In this document: piece after piece, positions 14,668 to 22,668 of the stretch | Position numbering within the stretch: the first letter of the stretch is position 1 | How the letters are laid out: every line of letters starts with the position of its first letter | NCBI GenBank assembly: GCA_036562495.1 | Contig: DATCKA010000036.1 | Coordinates: 1 to 27,024 of the forward strand | Origin: Geochorda sp036562495 | Lineage (GTDB): Bacteria; Bacillota; Limnochordia; Limnochordales; Geochordaceae | DNA: 27,024 nt | Direction of reading: 5' to 3' | Program-made: the position numbers and the translations under genes | Notes under the pieces: model-generated | What the model was told of the DNA's origin: nothing | Seen by the model: the letters and a program-made list of their open reading frames with translations, nothing else | Database searches by the model: none

Positions 14668-15729
14668 TCAGGGGCGCCAGCGCAACACGTGCAGGATGTT
14701 GGGGTACTCCGCCACGACGGCCTCGGTCCGGCCGTCACCATCCAGGTCGCCCATGGCCGAGGCCACGAGCCCCCAGCTGAGCGTCAGGACGTCGCCCACC
14801 CGGGCGAAGGCGCGCCCGTCCCACCGGTACAGCGCCACCCTCCCGCGGTCGTCGGCCGTCAAGATCAGGTCGAAGTCGGGGCTCACCTCGACGACTCGCC
14901 CCGCCCCCAGCCCGAAGACGGGAGCGTCCCGCAGGCGGGCCGAGCCCGCGGCGATGAAGGCGTCACGCTCCCAGCGCCAGATCTCGATCCGCCCCGGGTC
15001 GTTGCCCTGCCCCACCTCCAGCACGAGCTCGCTCTGCCCATCGCCCAGCACGTCGCCGGAGGCCATGGCCCGCACCGGCCCGATGGAGAAGGGCCCGGCC
15101 ACGGGCTCCAGGGAGTGGCCGTTCCAGTGCCAGATGTGGAGGAGGTGATGCCAGCGGGGCTGGGTGCGGACGTGGGCGATGGCGACGGCGGCCGGCTCAC
15201 CGGGCAGGTGCACGGCCGCCACCTGCTCCACCCGGCCCGAGTATTGCCCCTCCCAGGCGAGGGTCAGTTGCCTGCCCTCCCAGCGCCAGACCACCAGCCG
15301 GCTGTTGGTCGCGACCAGGATCTCGGGCCCGTCATGACGGGTGAAGGGACCGACGGCCAGCGCCACGTGGCTCATCGGCTCGACGAAGGGAGAGCTCGAG
15401 CTCAGCGTGCGCAGCGGGGAGCTCGAGGAGCCGGACCAGCCCATAACGTAGAGCCGGTCCTGCTGGCGCTCGTAGTCACGACCGACCAGGACCAGCTCCG
15501 CCCGACCGTCGCCGTCCAGGTCCTCGATGGCCATCTCCAGCACCGACGGGGCCGGGGCGGGCTGCGTAGCGATCTTTACCCATCCCTCGGCCCGGGCCGC
15601 CGGTGCGCCGCAGACCAGGGCCGCTACCGCGGCCACCCACAGCGCCGCCCCCAGCCCTGGCACCCGCAGCCGGCGCCGTCCGGCCGGGCGGTGTCGATCG
15701 TCGCCTCGAATCGTGTCGCATCGCCTCAT
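14668..15729 (-). CDS. Secreted FG-GAP/VCBS-type beta-propeller protein, function unknown
   Basis: 353 residues. An Arg-rich N-terminus is followed by a hydrophobic core (about 27-41) and an ARA cleavage site near residue 47, so a Sec signal peptide exporting the protein is predicted. Mature part: six repeats about 50 residues apart, each closing on an aromatic strand such as VVWRWEG, HIWHWNG, EIWRWER, ALYRWDG and HVLRWRP (near 93, 146, 198, 249, 299 and 347). Calcium-type loops DLDGDGRAE (70-78) and DLDGDGRTE (328-336) sit in the first and last blades, with degenerate versions between. This predicts a beta-propeller. The ATG at 15729 overlaps the stop of the nucleotidyltransferase gene (ATGA), implying coupling. 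No enzymatic motif is seen; ligand or partner unknown. Confidence 0.8.
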   Translation of the reverse strand: MRRCDTIRGDDRHRPAGRRRLRVPGLGAALWVAAVAALVCGAPAARAEGWVKIATQPAPAPSVLEMAIEDLDGDGRAELVLVGRDYERQQDRLYVMGWSGSSSSPLRTLSSSSPFVEPMSHVALAVGPFTRHDGPEILVATNSRLVVWRWEGRQLTLAWEGQYSGRVEQVAAVHLPGEPAAVAIAHVRTQPRWHHLLHIWHWNGHSLEPVAGPFSIGPVRAMASGDVLGDGQSELVLEVGQGNDPGRIEIWRWERDAFIAAGSARLRDAPVFGLGAGRVVEVSPDFDLILTADDRGRVALYRWDGRAFARVGDVLTLSWGLVASAMGDLDGDGRTEAVVAEYPNILHVLRWRP

Positions 15730-18197
15730 GCCCCGCCATTTCGCCCGGGGTCGGGGTCGTCCCTTCCGTCCGGAGCGCCGACCGCCTCGTGCAGGTAGGA
15801 GGCGTAGCGGGCCAGCAGATCCCGGGCGTCGTCGAGCGTCGCGGCCTCGACTTGCAGGCGCAGCAGCGGGCGGTCCGGATCGGGCCGTACCAGGGCCCAG
15901 CCGCTCTCGTGGCGCACCTTGACGCCGTCGCCGGGCGACTCGGTCAGGCCTCCGGCCCGCTGGGTCAGCTCACGCATGGCCTGGCCCACCCGCTCCCAGG
16001 CCACCGGCACGGTCAGCTGCAGGCGCGCGGGCACCTCCCACTCCTGCACCAGCGCTTCCAGACCCCCGGGGGCCGCGGCGGCCGCCGCGGTCAGGCAGGC
16101 CAGCTCTACCCCGTCCGCCGCAGGCCCCGTGCCGTCCGCCCACTGGACGGTGCGCCCCTCCCGGCGCGCCAGCCGCTCGGCCAGGTCGCTCACGTCGGCG
16201 CCCAGCCGCACCGTCTCGCCTTCGCCCGAGCCCAGAGCCGCCAGGCCGTGCAGCACCGCCTCGGGGACCGGGCGTCCCGTGGCGTCCCAGGCCCAGACCT
16301 GTTCGCCTGCCCGGTCGAGGCGCACCCACACGACCGGAGCGGGCCCCAGCTCCGGCGGCAGCACCGAGCGCGCCCGCACCACCTCGAAGCCGCACCGCTC
16401 CAGCGCCTCTTCGAGCAGGCGCGACGCCGGCGAGGCCTCCTCGGCCACCACCCCGACCCGGCAGGCCGTCGCCCTCACCCCGTCCGCGGACGCCCCGTGC
16501 GGGCTCGCCGCCAGCCGCCGGGCCATCCGGAGCAACCGGGCCGCCAGGGCCTCCAGATAGGCCTCGCGGGCGCCTCGCCGCAGCTCCTCATCAGGGACGA
16601 TGGCGCCGAACGCCTCTTCTCCCACCCGCCGCCACTCGTCGCGGCGCACGGCCCGGTCGATGCTCCGGGCCGTCGAGACCCTCACGTCCATACCCCGTTC
16701 GTCCCAGAGCCGCAGGCGCACGCCGCCGTCGGGCTCGTCGGCGTGGACGTAGATGGCTCCGGCGATACGGGGAGTGCGACCTGCGTGGCAGCAGGCCGCC
16801 CGCACTTCGGGCGCCGCGACCTCGTCGAGCCAGCGCACCGGCACCCCCGCCGAAGCGGCGCCGCTGGCCGCCGCCAGCGCGAGCGCCCGGGCCGCCTGGC
16901 TGCCGGCGTGGCCCACCACCAGCGCATCCTCGGGCGACAGCGACGAGGCGTAGGCGCCCGCCACCGCGGCCGCCAGCTCGGGGGAGAGCTCCGTGCCGGC
17001 CTCGCCCCGCACCCCCCTCGGCCCCACCACCGTCCGGGAGAGGGTGCCGGCCCAGACCAGGGGGCGGCGCAGGTACTGATGGGCGTCGACCACCTTGTCG
17101 GGCCAGATCCGCACGTCGGAGGCCACCACCGCCGCCTCGCCCACCCGGGCTCGTCGCCCCACGACGGCGCCCTCGTAAAGGCGAGCGCCCCGGCCCACGG
17201 TCACCGACTCGGCCAGCACGACCCCCCGCAACTCCGCCGCCGGCCCGACCCGGCACGCGCCCCACAGCACGCTGCGTCGGATGGTGGCGCCTCGCCCCAC
17301 CCAGCAGCCGGGCCCCAGCACGACAAACGGCCCCACCTCGGCGCCGTCGTCGATCTCGCAGCCGGGCCCCACGTAGCACGGCGGCTCGAGGCGGGCCGTC
17401 GGGGCCACCCGGGCCCCGTCGCCGACCCAGACCCCCGGGCTCTGCCAGCGCCCGGCCCCTCGCTCCGACTCGGGCAGGCGCACGCGGCCCGCCAGGGCGT
17501 CGAGGTTGGCCTGGCGGTACTGCTCCGGCGTGCCGATGTCGGACCAGTAGGCGTCCACCACGCAGCCGTAGAGCGGCTGCCCCTCTCGCAGGAGCAGGGG
17601 GAAGAGGTCCTTGCTGAAGTCGAAGGGCCGCCCCTCGGGCACCCGCTCCAGAGCCTCGGGCTCCAGCACGTAGATGCCCGTGTTGGCCTGGTCCGAGAAG
17701 ACCTGCCCCCGCCCCGGCTTCTCCAGAAAGCGCGTGATTCGCCCGTCCGGGCCCGTGATGACGATGCCGTATTCGGACGGATCCTCCACCCGGCGCAGCA
17801 CCAGCGTGCAGGCGGCTCCCCGCTGACGGTGGAAGTCCAGCACCGCCGCCAGGTCGACGTCGGTCAGGGCGTCGCCGCTGATGACGACGACGGGGCCCTC
17901 CGTCAGGGCCCGGGCCCGTGCCACGCTGCCCGCCGTGCCCAGCGGCTCCTCCTCCACCAGGTGCTGCAGTCGCATCCCCCACGCAGACCCGTCGCCGAAG
18001 TGCTCCATCACCTGCTCGGGCATCAGGTGGAGGGTCGTGATGGCCTCGCGGATGCCGGCGTCGGCCAGCAGCCGCACGATGTGACCCATGATGGGCACTC
18101 CCAGCACCGGCACCATCGGCTTGGGCCGGTCGCAGGTGAGGGGTCGCAGGCGGCTGCCCTGGCCGCCCGCCATGATGATGGCCTTGACCGTCTGCAC
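15726..18197 (-). CDS. Sugar-1-phosphate nucleotidyltransferase fused to a left-handed beta-helix and a degenerate phosphomannomutase domain
   Basis: 823 residues in three parts. Residues 1-235: nucleotidyltransferase with GGQGSRLRPLT (11-21), PKPMVPV and GDALTD metal site, related to mannose-1-phosphate guanylyl- and glucose-1-phosphate thymidylyltransferases. Residues 255-370: hexapeptide-repeat beta-helix. Residues 387-803: phosphohexomutase fold, recognisable from GPRGVRG and the C-terminal WALVRP...LLRLQVEA. Its active site is lost: the TASHNP phosphoserine loop reads VHADEP (484-489), the DGDxDR metal loop reads LDRAGEQ (627-633), and RPSGTEP reads RPDPDRP (771-777). Fusions of this layout are known in cyanobacteria and actinobacteria. 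The GTG at 18197 is chosen for GGAGG 7 nt upstream and the match VKAIIMAGG. It likely makes GDP-mannose or a related NDP-sugar; the nucleotide is uncertain. Confidence 0.9.
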   Translation of the reverse strand: MQTVKAIIMAGGQGSRLRPLTCDRPKPMVPVLGVPIMGHIVRLLADAGIREAITTLHLMPEQVMEHFGDGSAWGMRLQHLVEEEPLGTAGSVARARALTEGPVVVISGDALTDVDLAAVLDFHRQRGAACTLVLRRVEDPSEYGIVITGPDGRITRFLEKPGRGQVFSDQANTGIYVLEPEALERVPEGRPFDFSKDLFPLLLREGQPLYGCVVDAYWSDIGTPEQYRQANLDALAGRVRLPESERGAGRWQSPGVWVGDGARVAPTARLEPPCYVGPGCEIDDGAEVGPFVVLGPGCWVGRGATIRRSVLWGACRVGPAAELRGVVLAESVTVGRGARLYEGAVVGRRARVGEAAVVASDVRIWPDKVVDAHQYLRRPLVWAGTLSRTVVGPRGVRGEAGTELSPELAAAVAGAYASSLSPEDALVVGHAGSQAARALALAAASGAASAGVPVRWLDEVAAPEVRAACCHAGRTPRIAGAIYVHADEPDGGVRLRLWDERGMDVRVSTARSIDRAVRRDEWRRVGEEAFGAIVPDEELRRGAREAYLEALAARLLRMARRLAASPHGASADGVRATACRVGVVAEEASPASRLLEEALERCGFEVVRARSVLPPELGPAPVVWVRLDRAGEQVWAWDATGRPVPEAVLHGLAALGSGEGETVRLGADVSDLAERLARREGRTVQWADGTGPAADGVELACLTAAAAAAPGGLEALVQEWEVPARLQLTVPVAWERVGQAMRELTQRAGGLTESPGDGVKVRHESGWALVRPDPDRPLLRLQVEAATLDDARDLLARYASYLHEAVGAPDGRDDPDPGRNGGA

Positions 18198-18373
18198 GCT
18201 TCGCCCTCCGCAGACCCTGCTGGGTGGTGGGAGCCGCTCAAAAAGCCGGCCGCTCTGCTCGTGCACCGGCAGAGCGGCTCGTCATGGCGGCCAGGCCTTA
18301 GTCTACGGAGGCGGAGTGGGGGAAAATGCGCCGGTGCCGCCCGGCCCGGCGAGGCGGCGCCGGCGGGGTGCTG
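18198..18373. other. Intergenic region between talC and the nucleotidyltransferase gene
   Basis: Contains the strong U-tract terminator at 18240-18278. Between the terminator and the GTG at 18197 only about 42 nt remain, with the GGAGG ribosome site but no clear promoter. TAGACT (4/6 to a -10) appears upstream of the terminator but lacks a -35. Transcription of the downstream genes may depend on read-through or on an unrecognised promoter. Confidence 0.5.
18240..18278 (-). terminator. Rho-independent terminator after talC
   Basis: On the minus strand a perfect 10-bp stem GCCGCTCTGC (18278-18269) / GCAGAGCGGC (18258-18249) with a 10-nt loop, followed by CGGC and TTTTT (18244-18240). It is the only hairpin in the window with a proper U-tract. 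It closes the long operon that begins with the phosphoglucose/phosphomannose isomerase gene. Confidence 0.85.
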
Positions 18374-19039
18374 TCAGGCGTTGCCCGGCTTGGACGCCTG
18401 CGGCACCTTGGCCCAGTCGGCCAGGAAGCGCTCCAACCCCCGGTCCGTCAGGGGGTGCAGCACCATGGCCTTGAGCACCGCAAACGGCACCGTCGCGATG
18501 TGGGCGCCCGCCCGGGCGGCCTCCAGAACGTGCACCGGGTGCCGGATGCTGGCGGCGATGACCTGGGTCTCGATGCCGTGCTGGTCGAAGATCTCGACGG
18601 TGTCCTGGACCACCTCGAGCCCCGTGTGGCCGATGTCATCCAGCCGCCCCACGAAGGGGCTGACGTAGCTGGCGCCGGCTCGGGCGGCCAGGAGCGCCTG
18701 CAGCGGCGTGAAGATGAGCGTGACGTTGGTGCGGATCCCCTCCCGAGAGACCCGGCTCACGGCCTTGAGCCCCTCGACGGTGATGGGGATCTTGACCACG
18801 ATGTTGGGCGCCACCCGGGAGAGCTCCCGGGCCTCCTTGACCATGGTCTCGGCGTCCTGGCCCACCACCTCGGCGCTGACGGGGCCCTTGACGATCTCGC
18901 AGATCTCCTCCAGGATCCGCAGGAAAGGCCGGCCCTCCTTGGCCACCAGCGTCGGGTTGGTGGTCACCCCGGCCAGGATGCCCCAACTCGCGGCCTCCTT
19001 GATCTCGGCGACGCTGGCGGTGTCCAGGTACAACTGCAC
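18374..19039 (-). CDS. talC: Transaldolase-like / fructose-6-phosphate aldolase (TalC/FSA subfamily)
   Basis: 221-residue class I aldolase of the short transaldolase family, either a transaldolase of the non-oxidative pentose phosphate pathway or a fructose-6-phosphate aldolase. YLDTA at the start, GVTTNPTLVAKEG (24-36), the Schiff-base lysine Lys83 in NIVVKIPIT, FTPLQALLAARAGASYVSPFVGR and the C-terminal Asp/Gly-rich end fit the family. Length is as in Bacillus TalC (about 215). GTG start at 19039 has GGAGG 10 nt upstream, overlapping the tsaD stop region. It is the last gene of the long operon, followed by a strong terminator. Transaldolase is more likely than dedicated FSA activity, but the sequence alone cannot settle it. 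Confidence 0.93.
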   Translation of the reverse strand: MQLYLDTASVAEIKEAASWGILAGVTTNPTLVAKEGRPFLRILEEICEIVKGPVSAEVVGQDAETMVKEARELSRVAPNIVVKIPITVEGLKAVSRVSREGIRTNVTLIFTPLQALLAARAGASYVSPFVGRLDDIGHTGLEVVQDTVEIFDQHGIETQVIAASIRHPVHVLEAARAGAHIATVPFAVLKAMVLHPLTDRGLERFLADWAKVPQASKPGNA

Positions 19040-19045
19040 GGCGCA

Positions 19046-20071
19046 TCAACCTCCCCGACCGATCTGGGCCGACGGGTCCACGGCCATCTCCAGCGGCGAC
19101 GGGCCCTGCTCCAGGAGCCGCCAGTGCCCGGCGACCGCGATCATCGCCCCGTTGTCGGTGCATAGCGCCGGCTCCGGCAGCACGGCCTCGAGCCCGTGAC
19201 GGCGTGCTCGCTCGGCGACGGCCTCCCGCAACCCCTGGTTGGCCGCCACCCCGCCCGTCACGGCCACGGCCCGCGCGCCCGTGCGCTCCGCCGCCGCGAA
19301 GAGCCTTTCGACCAGGACATCCACGATCGCCTGCTGCAGTTCGGCGGCGGCGTCCTCCACCGGCAGCCCCGCCCGCACGGCGGGCAGCAGGTGCTGCACG
19401 GCCGCGGTCTTGAGCCCGCTGAAGCTGAAGTCGAGCGTGTCGCTGCCCCGCAGGGCACGCGGCAACGGCACCCTGCCGGGCCGCCCCCGGCGCGCGAGCC
19501 GGTCGACCGCCGGCCCGGCCGGGTAGCCCAGGTCGAGCAGCCGCCCCACCTTGTCGAAGGCCTCGCCGGCCGCGTCGTCCCGGGTGCCACCCAGGTGACG
19601 CAGCCGCCCGGGCCGTTCCACCAGGAAGAGCTCGGTGTGCCCACCCGAGGCCACCAGCACCACCACGGGCCCCTGCAGGTCCGGGCGCGCCAGCCACGCC
19701 GAGGCGACGTGCCCCTCCAGGTGGTCGACGCCGACGAAGGGCACGTCCAGGGCCAGCGCCAGGGCCTTGCCCGCCATGAAGCCCACCAGCAGGCTTCCCA
19801 CCAGGCCGGGCCCGTACGTCGCGGCGACGCCTTCCAGCTCCTCCCGGCGCACCCCCGCCTCGTCGAGAGCCTGCTGGATGACGGGGAGGATGGCCAGCAG
19901 GTGCTGGCGCGAGGCGATCTCGGGCACCACCCCGCCGAAGCGCCGGTGCAGCGCCACCTGCGAGGCCACCACGCTCGACAGGATCTCCCGGCCGCCCCGC
20001 ACCACCGCGGCGGCCGTGTCGTCGCAGCTGGTGTCGATGCCCAGCAGCGGCCCGCCCCGGTACGGCCTCAC
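19046..20071 (-). CDS. tsaD: tRNA N6-adenosine threonylcarbamoyltransferase TsaD
   Basis: 341-residue ASKHA-fold enzyme that transfers the threonylcarbamoyl group to A37 of ANN-decoding tRNAs (t6A), working with TsaB and TsaE. Motifs: GIDTSCDDTAAA near the N-terminus, the metal ligands in DHLEGHVAS (His117 and His121), VASGGHTEL, GEAFDKVGRLL, FSFSGLKTA and TGGVAANQGLR, ending with CTDNGAMIA (Asp ligand). The GTG at 20071 is chosen because it overlaps the rimI stop (GTGA), has GGAGGG upstream and gives the standard length; the ATG at 20110 would add 13 residues. TsaC/TsaC2, which makes the donor, is not in the window. Confidence 0.97.
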   Translation of the reverse strand: MRPYRGGPLLGIDTSCDDTAAAVVRGGREILSSVVASQVALHRRFGGVVPEIASRQHLLAILPVIQQALDEAGVRREELEGVAATYGPGLVGSLLVGFMAGKALALALDVPFVGVDHLEGHVASAWLARPDLQGPVVVLVASGGHTELFLVERPGRLRHLGGTRDDAAGEAFDKVGRLLDLGYPAGPAVDRLARRGRPGRVPLPRALRGSDTLDFSFSGLKTAAVQHLLPAVRAGLPVEDAAAELQQAIVDVLVERLFAAAERTGARAVAVTGGVAANQGLREAVAERARRHGLEAVLPEPALCTDNGAMIAVAGHWRLLEQGPSPLEMAVDPSAQIGRGG

Positions 20072-20562
20072 CGGCGGCCGCCCTCCGGCTCCTGCTCCAG
20101 GTCCCGCCACATGATGATGGCGTCCTCGTTGTTGTCGCGGTAGTAGCCGCGCCGGATCCCGGCGCTGCGGAAGCCCAGCGACTCGTACAGGCGCTGGGCT
20201 CGGATGTTGGACTTGCGCACCTCGAGCGTCATCCGCCGCATGCCCTTGCGGCGCGCCAGGTCGGTGATGGCCTCCATCAGGCGCCGGCCCACCCCGCGGC
20301 CGCGGTAGTCGGGATGCACCGCGACGTTGGTGATGTGGCCCTCGTCGGCCACCAGCCAGATGCCCACGTACCCGACGGCTCGGCCGTCGACGCGGGCCAC
20401 GAGGTAGTGGGCGCGGTCGTTGTCGAGAAGCTCCGACAGGAAGGCCGCCCTGGACCAGGGCGTGCTGAAGGAGAGTCGCTCGATGACCATGATGTCGTTC
20501 AGGTCTTTCACCCGCATGGGGTCGATGACGATGGTCAGGGGCTCTTCGGCGGCTGCTGCCAT
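20068..20562 (-). CDS. rimI: Ribosomal protein S18-alanine N-acetyltransferase RimI
   Basis: 164-residue GNAT acetyltransferase of the RimI type, which acetylates the N-terminal alanine of ribosomal protein S18 in E. coli. The acetyl-CoA motif A is VAVHPDYRGRGVGRRLM (about 80-96). EVRKSNIRAQRLYESLGF is the classical RimI C-terminal motif, with GYYRDNNEDAIIM after it. The ATG at 20562 has GGAGG 10 nt upstream; start and tsaB end overlap by 28 nt. Its place between tsaB and tsaD is the common order in Bacillota. The true substrate may be broader, as for other bacterial RimI proteins. Confidence 0.94.
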   Translation of the reverse strand: MAAAAEEPLTIVIDPMRVKDLNDIMVIERLSFSTPWSRAAFLSELLDNDRAHYLVARVDGRAVGYVGIWLVADEGHITNVAVHPDYRGRGVGRRLMEAITDLARRKGMRRMTLEVRKSNIRAQRLYESLGFRSAGIRRGYYRDNNEDAIIMWRDLEQEPEGGRR

Positions 20563-21269
20563 CGGCGTTCGGCCTCCGTCGCCTTCAAGTACCGGGCGCC
20601 CAGCGTCAGCGGGTCGTCCCGGCGTCCCTCGGAGAGCGACCACCACCCCAGCCGGCCCACGGCCACCGGCCGCGCCAGCTGGCACACCTCGGGGACCCAA
20701 ATGTACTCCAACTCGGACAACCTCGCCAGGGTCTCGGCGTAGCGATGGCAGCCGTCGCCCACCGCCGCCGCCACCGTGACGCCCCGGGCGCGGGCGTGGC
20801 GCCTGGCCGCCTCGGCCAGCTCCTCCACGGGCATGGCACGGGCCGGCTCGAGCACCGCCACGGGCGGCTCGGCCGCCCCCGCGTAGACGCCGCCGAAGAC
20901 CTCGCCCCGCCGGGCGTCGATGGCCGCCACCACCAGGGGCGCCGACCAGCCGGCGCCCAGCGCCATGGCCATCAGCGTGTCGACCCCCACCAGGGGGCGC
21001 TCCCACGCCCACGCCAGCGCCTTGGCCACCGCCAGGCCGATGCGCAGCCCCGTGTAAGAGCCGGGCCCGACCGCGACCGCCACGCCGTCCAGGTCGGCGC
21101 CCCGCCACCCCACCTCGGCCAGCCCCCGCCGGATCACCTCGACGATGGCCTCGCCCCGGCCGCCCCCGCCCACCTGGGCCGCACTCAACCACCAGCCGGC
21201 CTGGCCGCCCAGGGCGACGCCCAGCGTGCGGGTGGCCGTGTCGATGGCCAGGATCCGACCGCCGCTCAC
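20535..21269 (-). CDS. tsaB: tRNA threonylcarbamoyladenosine biosynthesis protein TsaB
   Basis: 244-residue scaffold protein of the t6A complex; it dimerises with TsaD and lacks the metal site. ILAIDTATRTLGVAL at the start, VAVGPGSYTGLRIGLAVAKALAWA (the strongest family motif) and AAIDARRGEVFGGVY fit TsaB. Length is typical (about 230). The GTG at 21269 overlaps the tsaE stop (GTGA), with GGAGG 4 nt upstream; the frame is open to 21440 but without family similarity. Its order in the operon, tsaE-tsaB-rimI-tsaD, is conserved among Bacillota. Confidence 0.95.
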   Translation of the reverse strand: MSGGRILAIDTATRTLGVALGGQAGWWLSAAQVGGGGRGEAIVEVIRRGLAEVGWRGADLDGVAVAVGPGSYTGLRIGLAVAKALAWAWERPLVGVDTLMAMALGAGWSAPLVVAAIDARRGEVFGGVYAGAAEPPVAVLEPARAMPVEELAEAARRHARARGVTVAAAVGDGCHRYAETLARLSELEYIWVPEVCQLARPVAVGRLGWWSLSEGRRDDPLTLGARYLKATEAERRWQQPPKSP

Positions 21270-21790
21270 GGGGCCTCCACCGGCTTCCAGCCGTGCCGCC
21301 GGGCGAGCTCCTCGAGCAGCCGGGCTGGCCGCTCGCCCAGCCCCTGCAACGTCAGGATGCGCCCTTCGGGGGAGTCGGCGAAGTCGAGCCTGGCCACCAG
21401 CCGCTCCGACGGCAGCGATCCCTCGATGGGTTCCGGCCACTCGATGGCCACGACGCCCCCGGCCTCCAGGTACCAGTCGAGCCCCAGTTGCTCCATCAGC
21501 ATCTGCGCCTGCTCATCGTCGAAACGGCCCACCAGCCGGTAGGCGTCGACGTGATAGAGGGCCAGCCGCCCGCCCCGCACCTCGCGCACGTAGACGAAGG
21601 TGGGGCTCACCACCGCCCCCTCGGAGGCACCCAGGCCCCTGGCCAGACCCCTCACCAGGGTGGTCTTGCCCGCGCCCAGCGGCCCGTAGAGGGCCACCAC
21701 GTCTCCGGCCGCCAGACGCTCGCCCAGGGCCTCGCCCACCCGCATCGTCGCCTCGGGGCCATCGGCGACGACTCGCCACGACGTAGTCAT
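21266..21790 (-). CDS. tsaE: tRNA threonylcarbamoyladenosine biosynthesis ATPase TsaE
   Basis: 174-residue P-loop ATPase regulating the TsaBD complex during t6A formation. Walker A GPLGAGKT (36-43), SPTFVYVREV (switch-like segment), LYHVDAYRL, and IEWPEPI, all diagnostic for the family. The ATG at 21790 starts 4 nt after the stop of the amidotransferase-like gene, with GGTGAGG as Shine-Dalgarno overlapping that stop. The remaining open frame upstream is unrelated. It has a slightly longer C-terminus than the usual 150 residues. Confidence 0.95.
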   Translation of the reverse strand: MTTSWRVVADGPEATMRVGEALGERLAAGDVVALYGPLGAGKTTLVRGLARGLGASEGAVVSPTFVYVREVRGGRLALYHVDAYRLVGRFDDEQAQMLMEQLGLDWYLEAGGVVAIEWPEPIEGSLPSERLVARLDFADSPEGRILTLQGLGERPARLLEELARRHGWKPVEAP

Positions 21791-21794
21791 GCCC

Positions 21795-22589
21795 TCACCC
21801 GCGTGCCGCCGGGGCCGTCGCGGCCCTGGCCGTCTCGGCCGGCGCCGTGCGGCGGGCCCTCGCCGCTCTGGCGGCCTTGACGAAGGCGGCGAAGAGCAGG
21901 CGCTGCACGGGATAGCGCTCCACCATGCACTCAGGGTGCCACTGGACCCCCACGGCGAAGGCATGGGCCCGGCTCTCCACCGCCTCGATCACGGCGTCCC
22001 TGGACTTGGCCGCCACCCTAAACGACGGGGCCACCGTCCGCACCGCCTGGTGGTGGAAGCTGTTGACCCTCACGCTCTCGACCTGGAAGATGCGCCCCAC
22101 CAGGCTCTCGGGCTCGAGGCGCACCTCGTGGAGGGGATACCAGCGCGGCGCCGACTGGCGGTGCTGGATGGCGTGGGGCACCTGCGTCCCGATGTCCTGG
22201 TAGAGGCTCCCCCCCGCCGCCACGTTGAGCACCTGCATGCCCCGGCAGATCCCCAGGATGGGCAGGTCCAGCTCCAGGGCCCGGCGGGCCAGGGCGAGCT
22301 CCACTGCATCCCGCTCCGGGTCCACGGAGCCCAGGTGCGGCGAGGGATCCTCCCCGAAGTGGGCAGGGTCCACGTCCCCTCCGCCGGCCAGCAGCAGCCC
22401 GTCGAGGACATCGAGGTAGCTCTCCGCCAGGCGGCTGTCCTCCACCAGCGGGATGACGAGGGGTGCGCCGCCCGCCTTCTCCACCGCGCTGACGTAGGCT
22501 CGGGGAAGCGCCAGCCGCGCCGCCTCCCCATCCCTCTCCTGCCCCGATACGATGCCGATGAGCGGCCGCTGGCCCTCGGCCGGCTCCAT
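21795..22589 (-). CDS. Class I glutamine amidotransferase-like hydrolase (PuuD / gamma-glutamyl-GABA hydrolase family)
   Basis: 264-residue peptidase C26-type enzyme that cleaves gamma-glutamyl amide bonds. E. coli PuuD hydrolyses gamma-glutamyl-GABA. Catalytic triad: nucleophile Cys115 in GICRGMQ, His218 and Glu220 in GVQWHPE. Also visible are LLLAGGGDVDP (oxyanion region) and NSFHHQAV. The ATG at 22589 has AGGAG 9 nt upstream and gives the family length. A GTG at 22664, 4 nt from the pxpC stop, would add 25 unconserved residues. It stands after pxpB-pxpC and before tsaE. The substrate is unknown; the neighbours suggest gamma-glutamyl or 5-oxoproline metabolism rather than putrescine degradation. 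Confidence 0.88.
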   Translation of the reverse strand: MEPAEGQRPLIGIVSGQERDGEAARLALPRAYVSAVEKAGGAPLVIPLVEDSRLAESYLDVLDGLLLAGGGDVDPAHFGEDPSPHLGSVDPERDAVELALARRALELDLPILGICRGMQVLNVAAGGSLYQDIGTQVPHAIQHRQSAPRWYPLHEVRLEPESLVGRIFQVESVRVNSFHHQAVRTVAPSFRVAAKSRDAVIEAVESRAHAFAVGVQWHPECMVERYPVQRLLFAAFVKAARAARARRTAPAETARAATAPAARG

Positions 22590-22668
22590 GGCCGTGATCT
22601 CCTCCCTTGTCAGGACGGGGCTCCGCTGGCCGGGGCCCCCGCCCCCTCGCGTCGGCAGCCGCACGAGC

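Noticed and set aside
13582..15798. 738-codon plus-strand open frame opposite nagA and the propeller gene
   Set aside because: Same shadow effect; no start signal, no recognisable domain, and it crosses several real gene boundaries.
18308..18335. Possible promoter upstream of the nucleotidyltransferase gene (TAGACT)
   Set aside because: No -35 and it lies before the strong terminator, so it could not usefully serve the downstream gene.
15603..18668. Very long plus-strand open frame (1021 codons) antisense to the nucleotidyltransferase and talC genes
   Set aside because: Composition is Gly/Arg/His/Gln-rich without motifs, and it lies opposite strongly conserved genes. This is the usual stop-free antisense frame at 70% GC.
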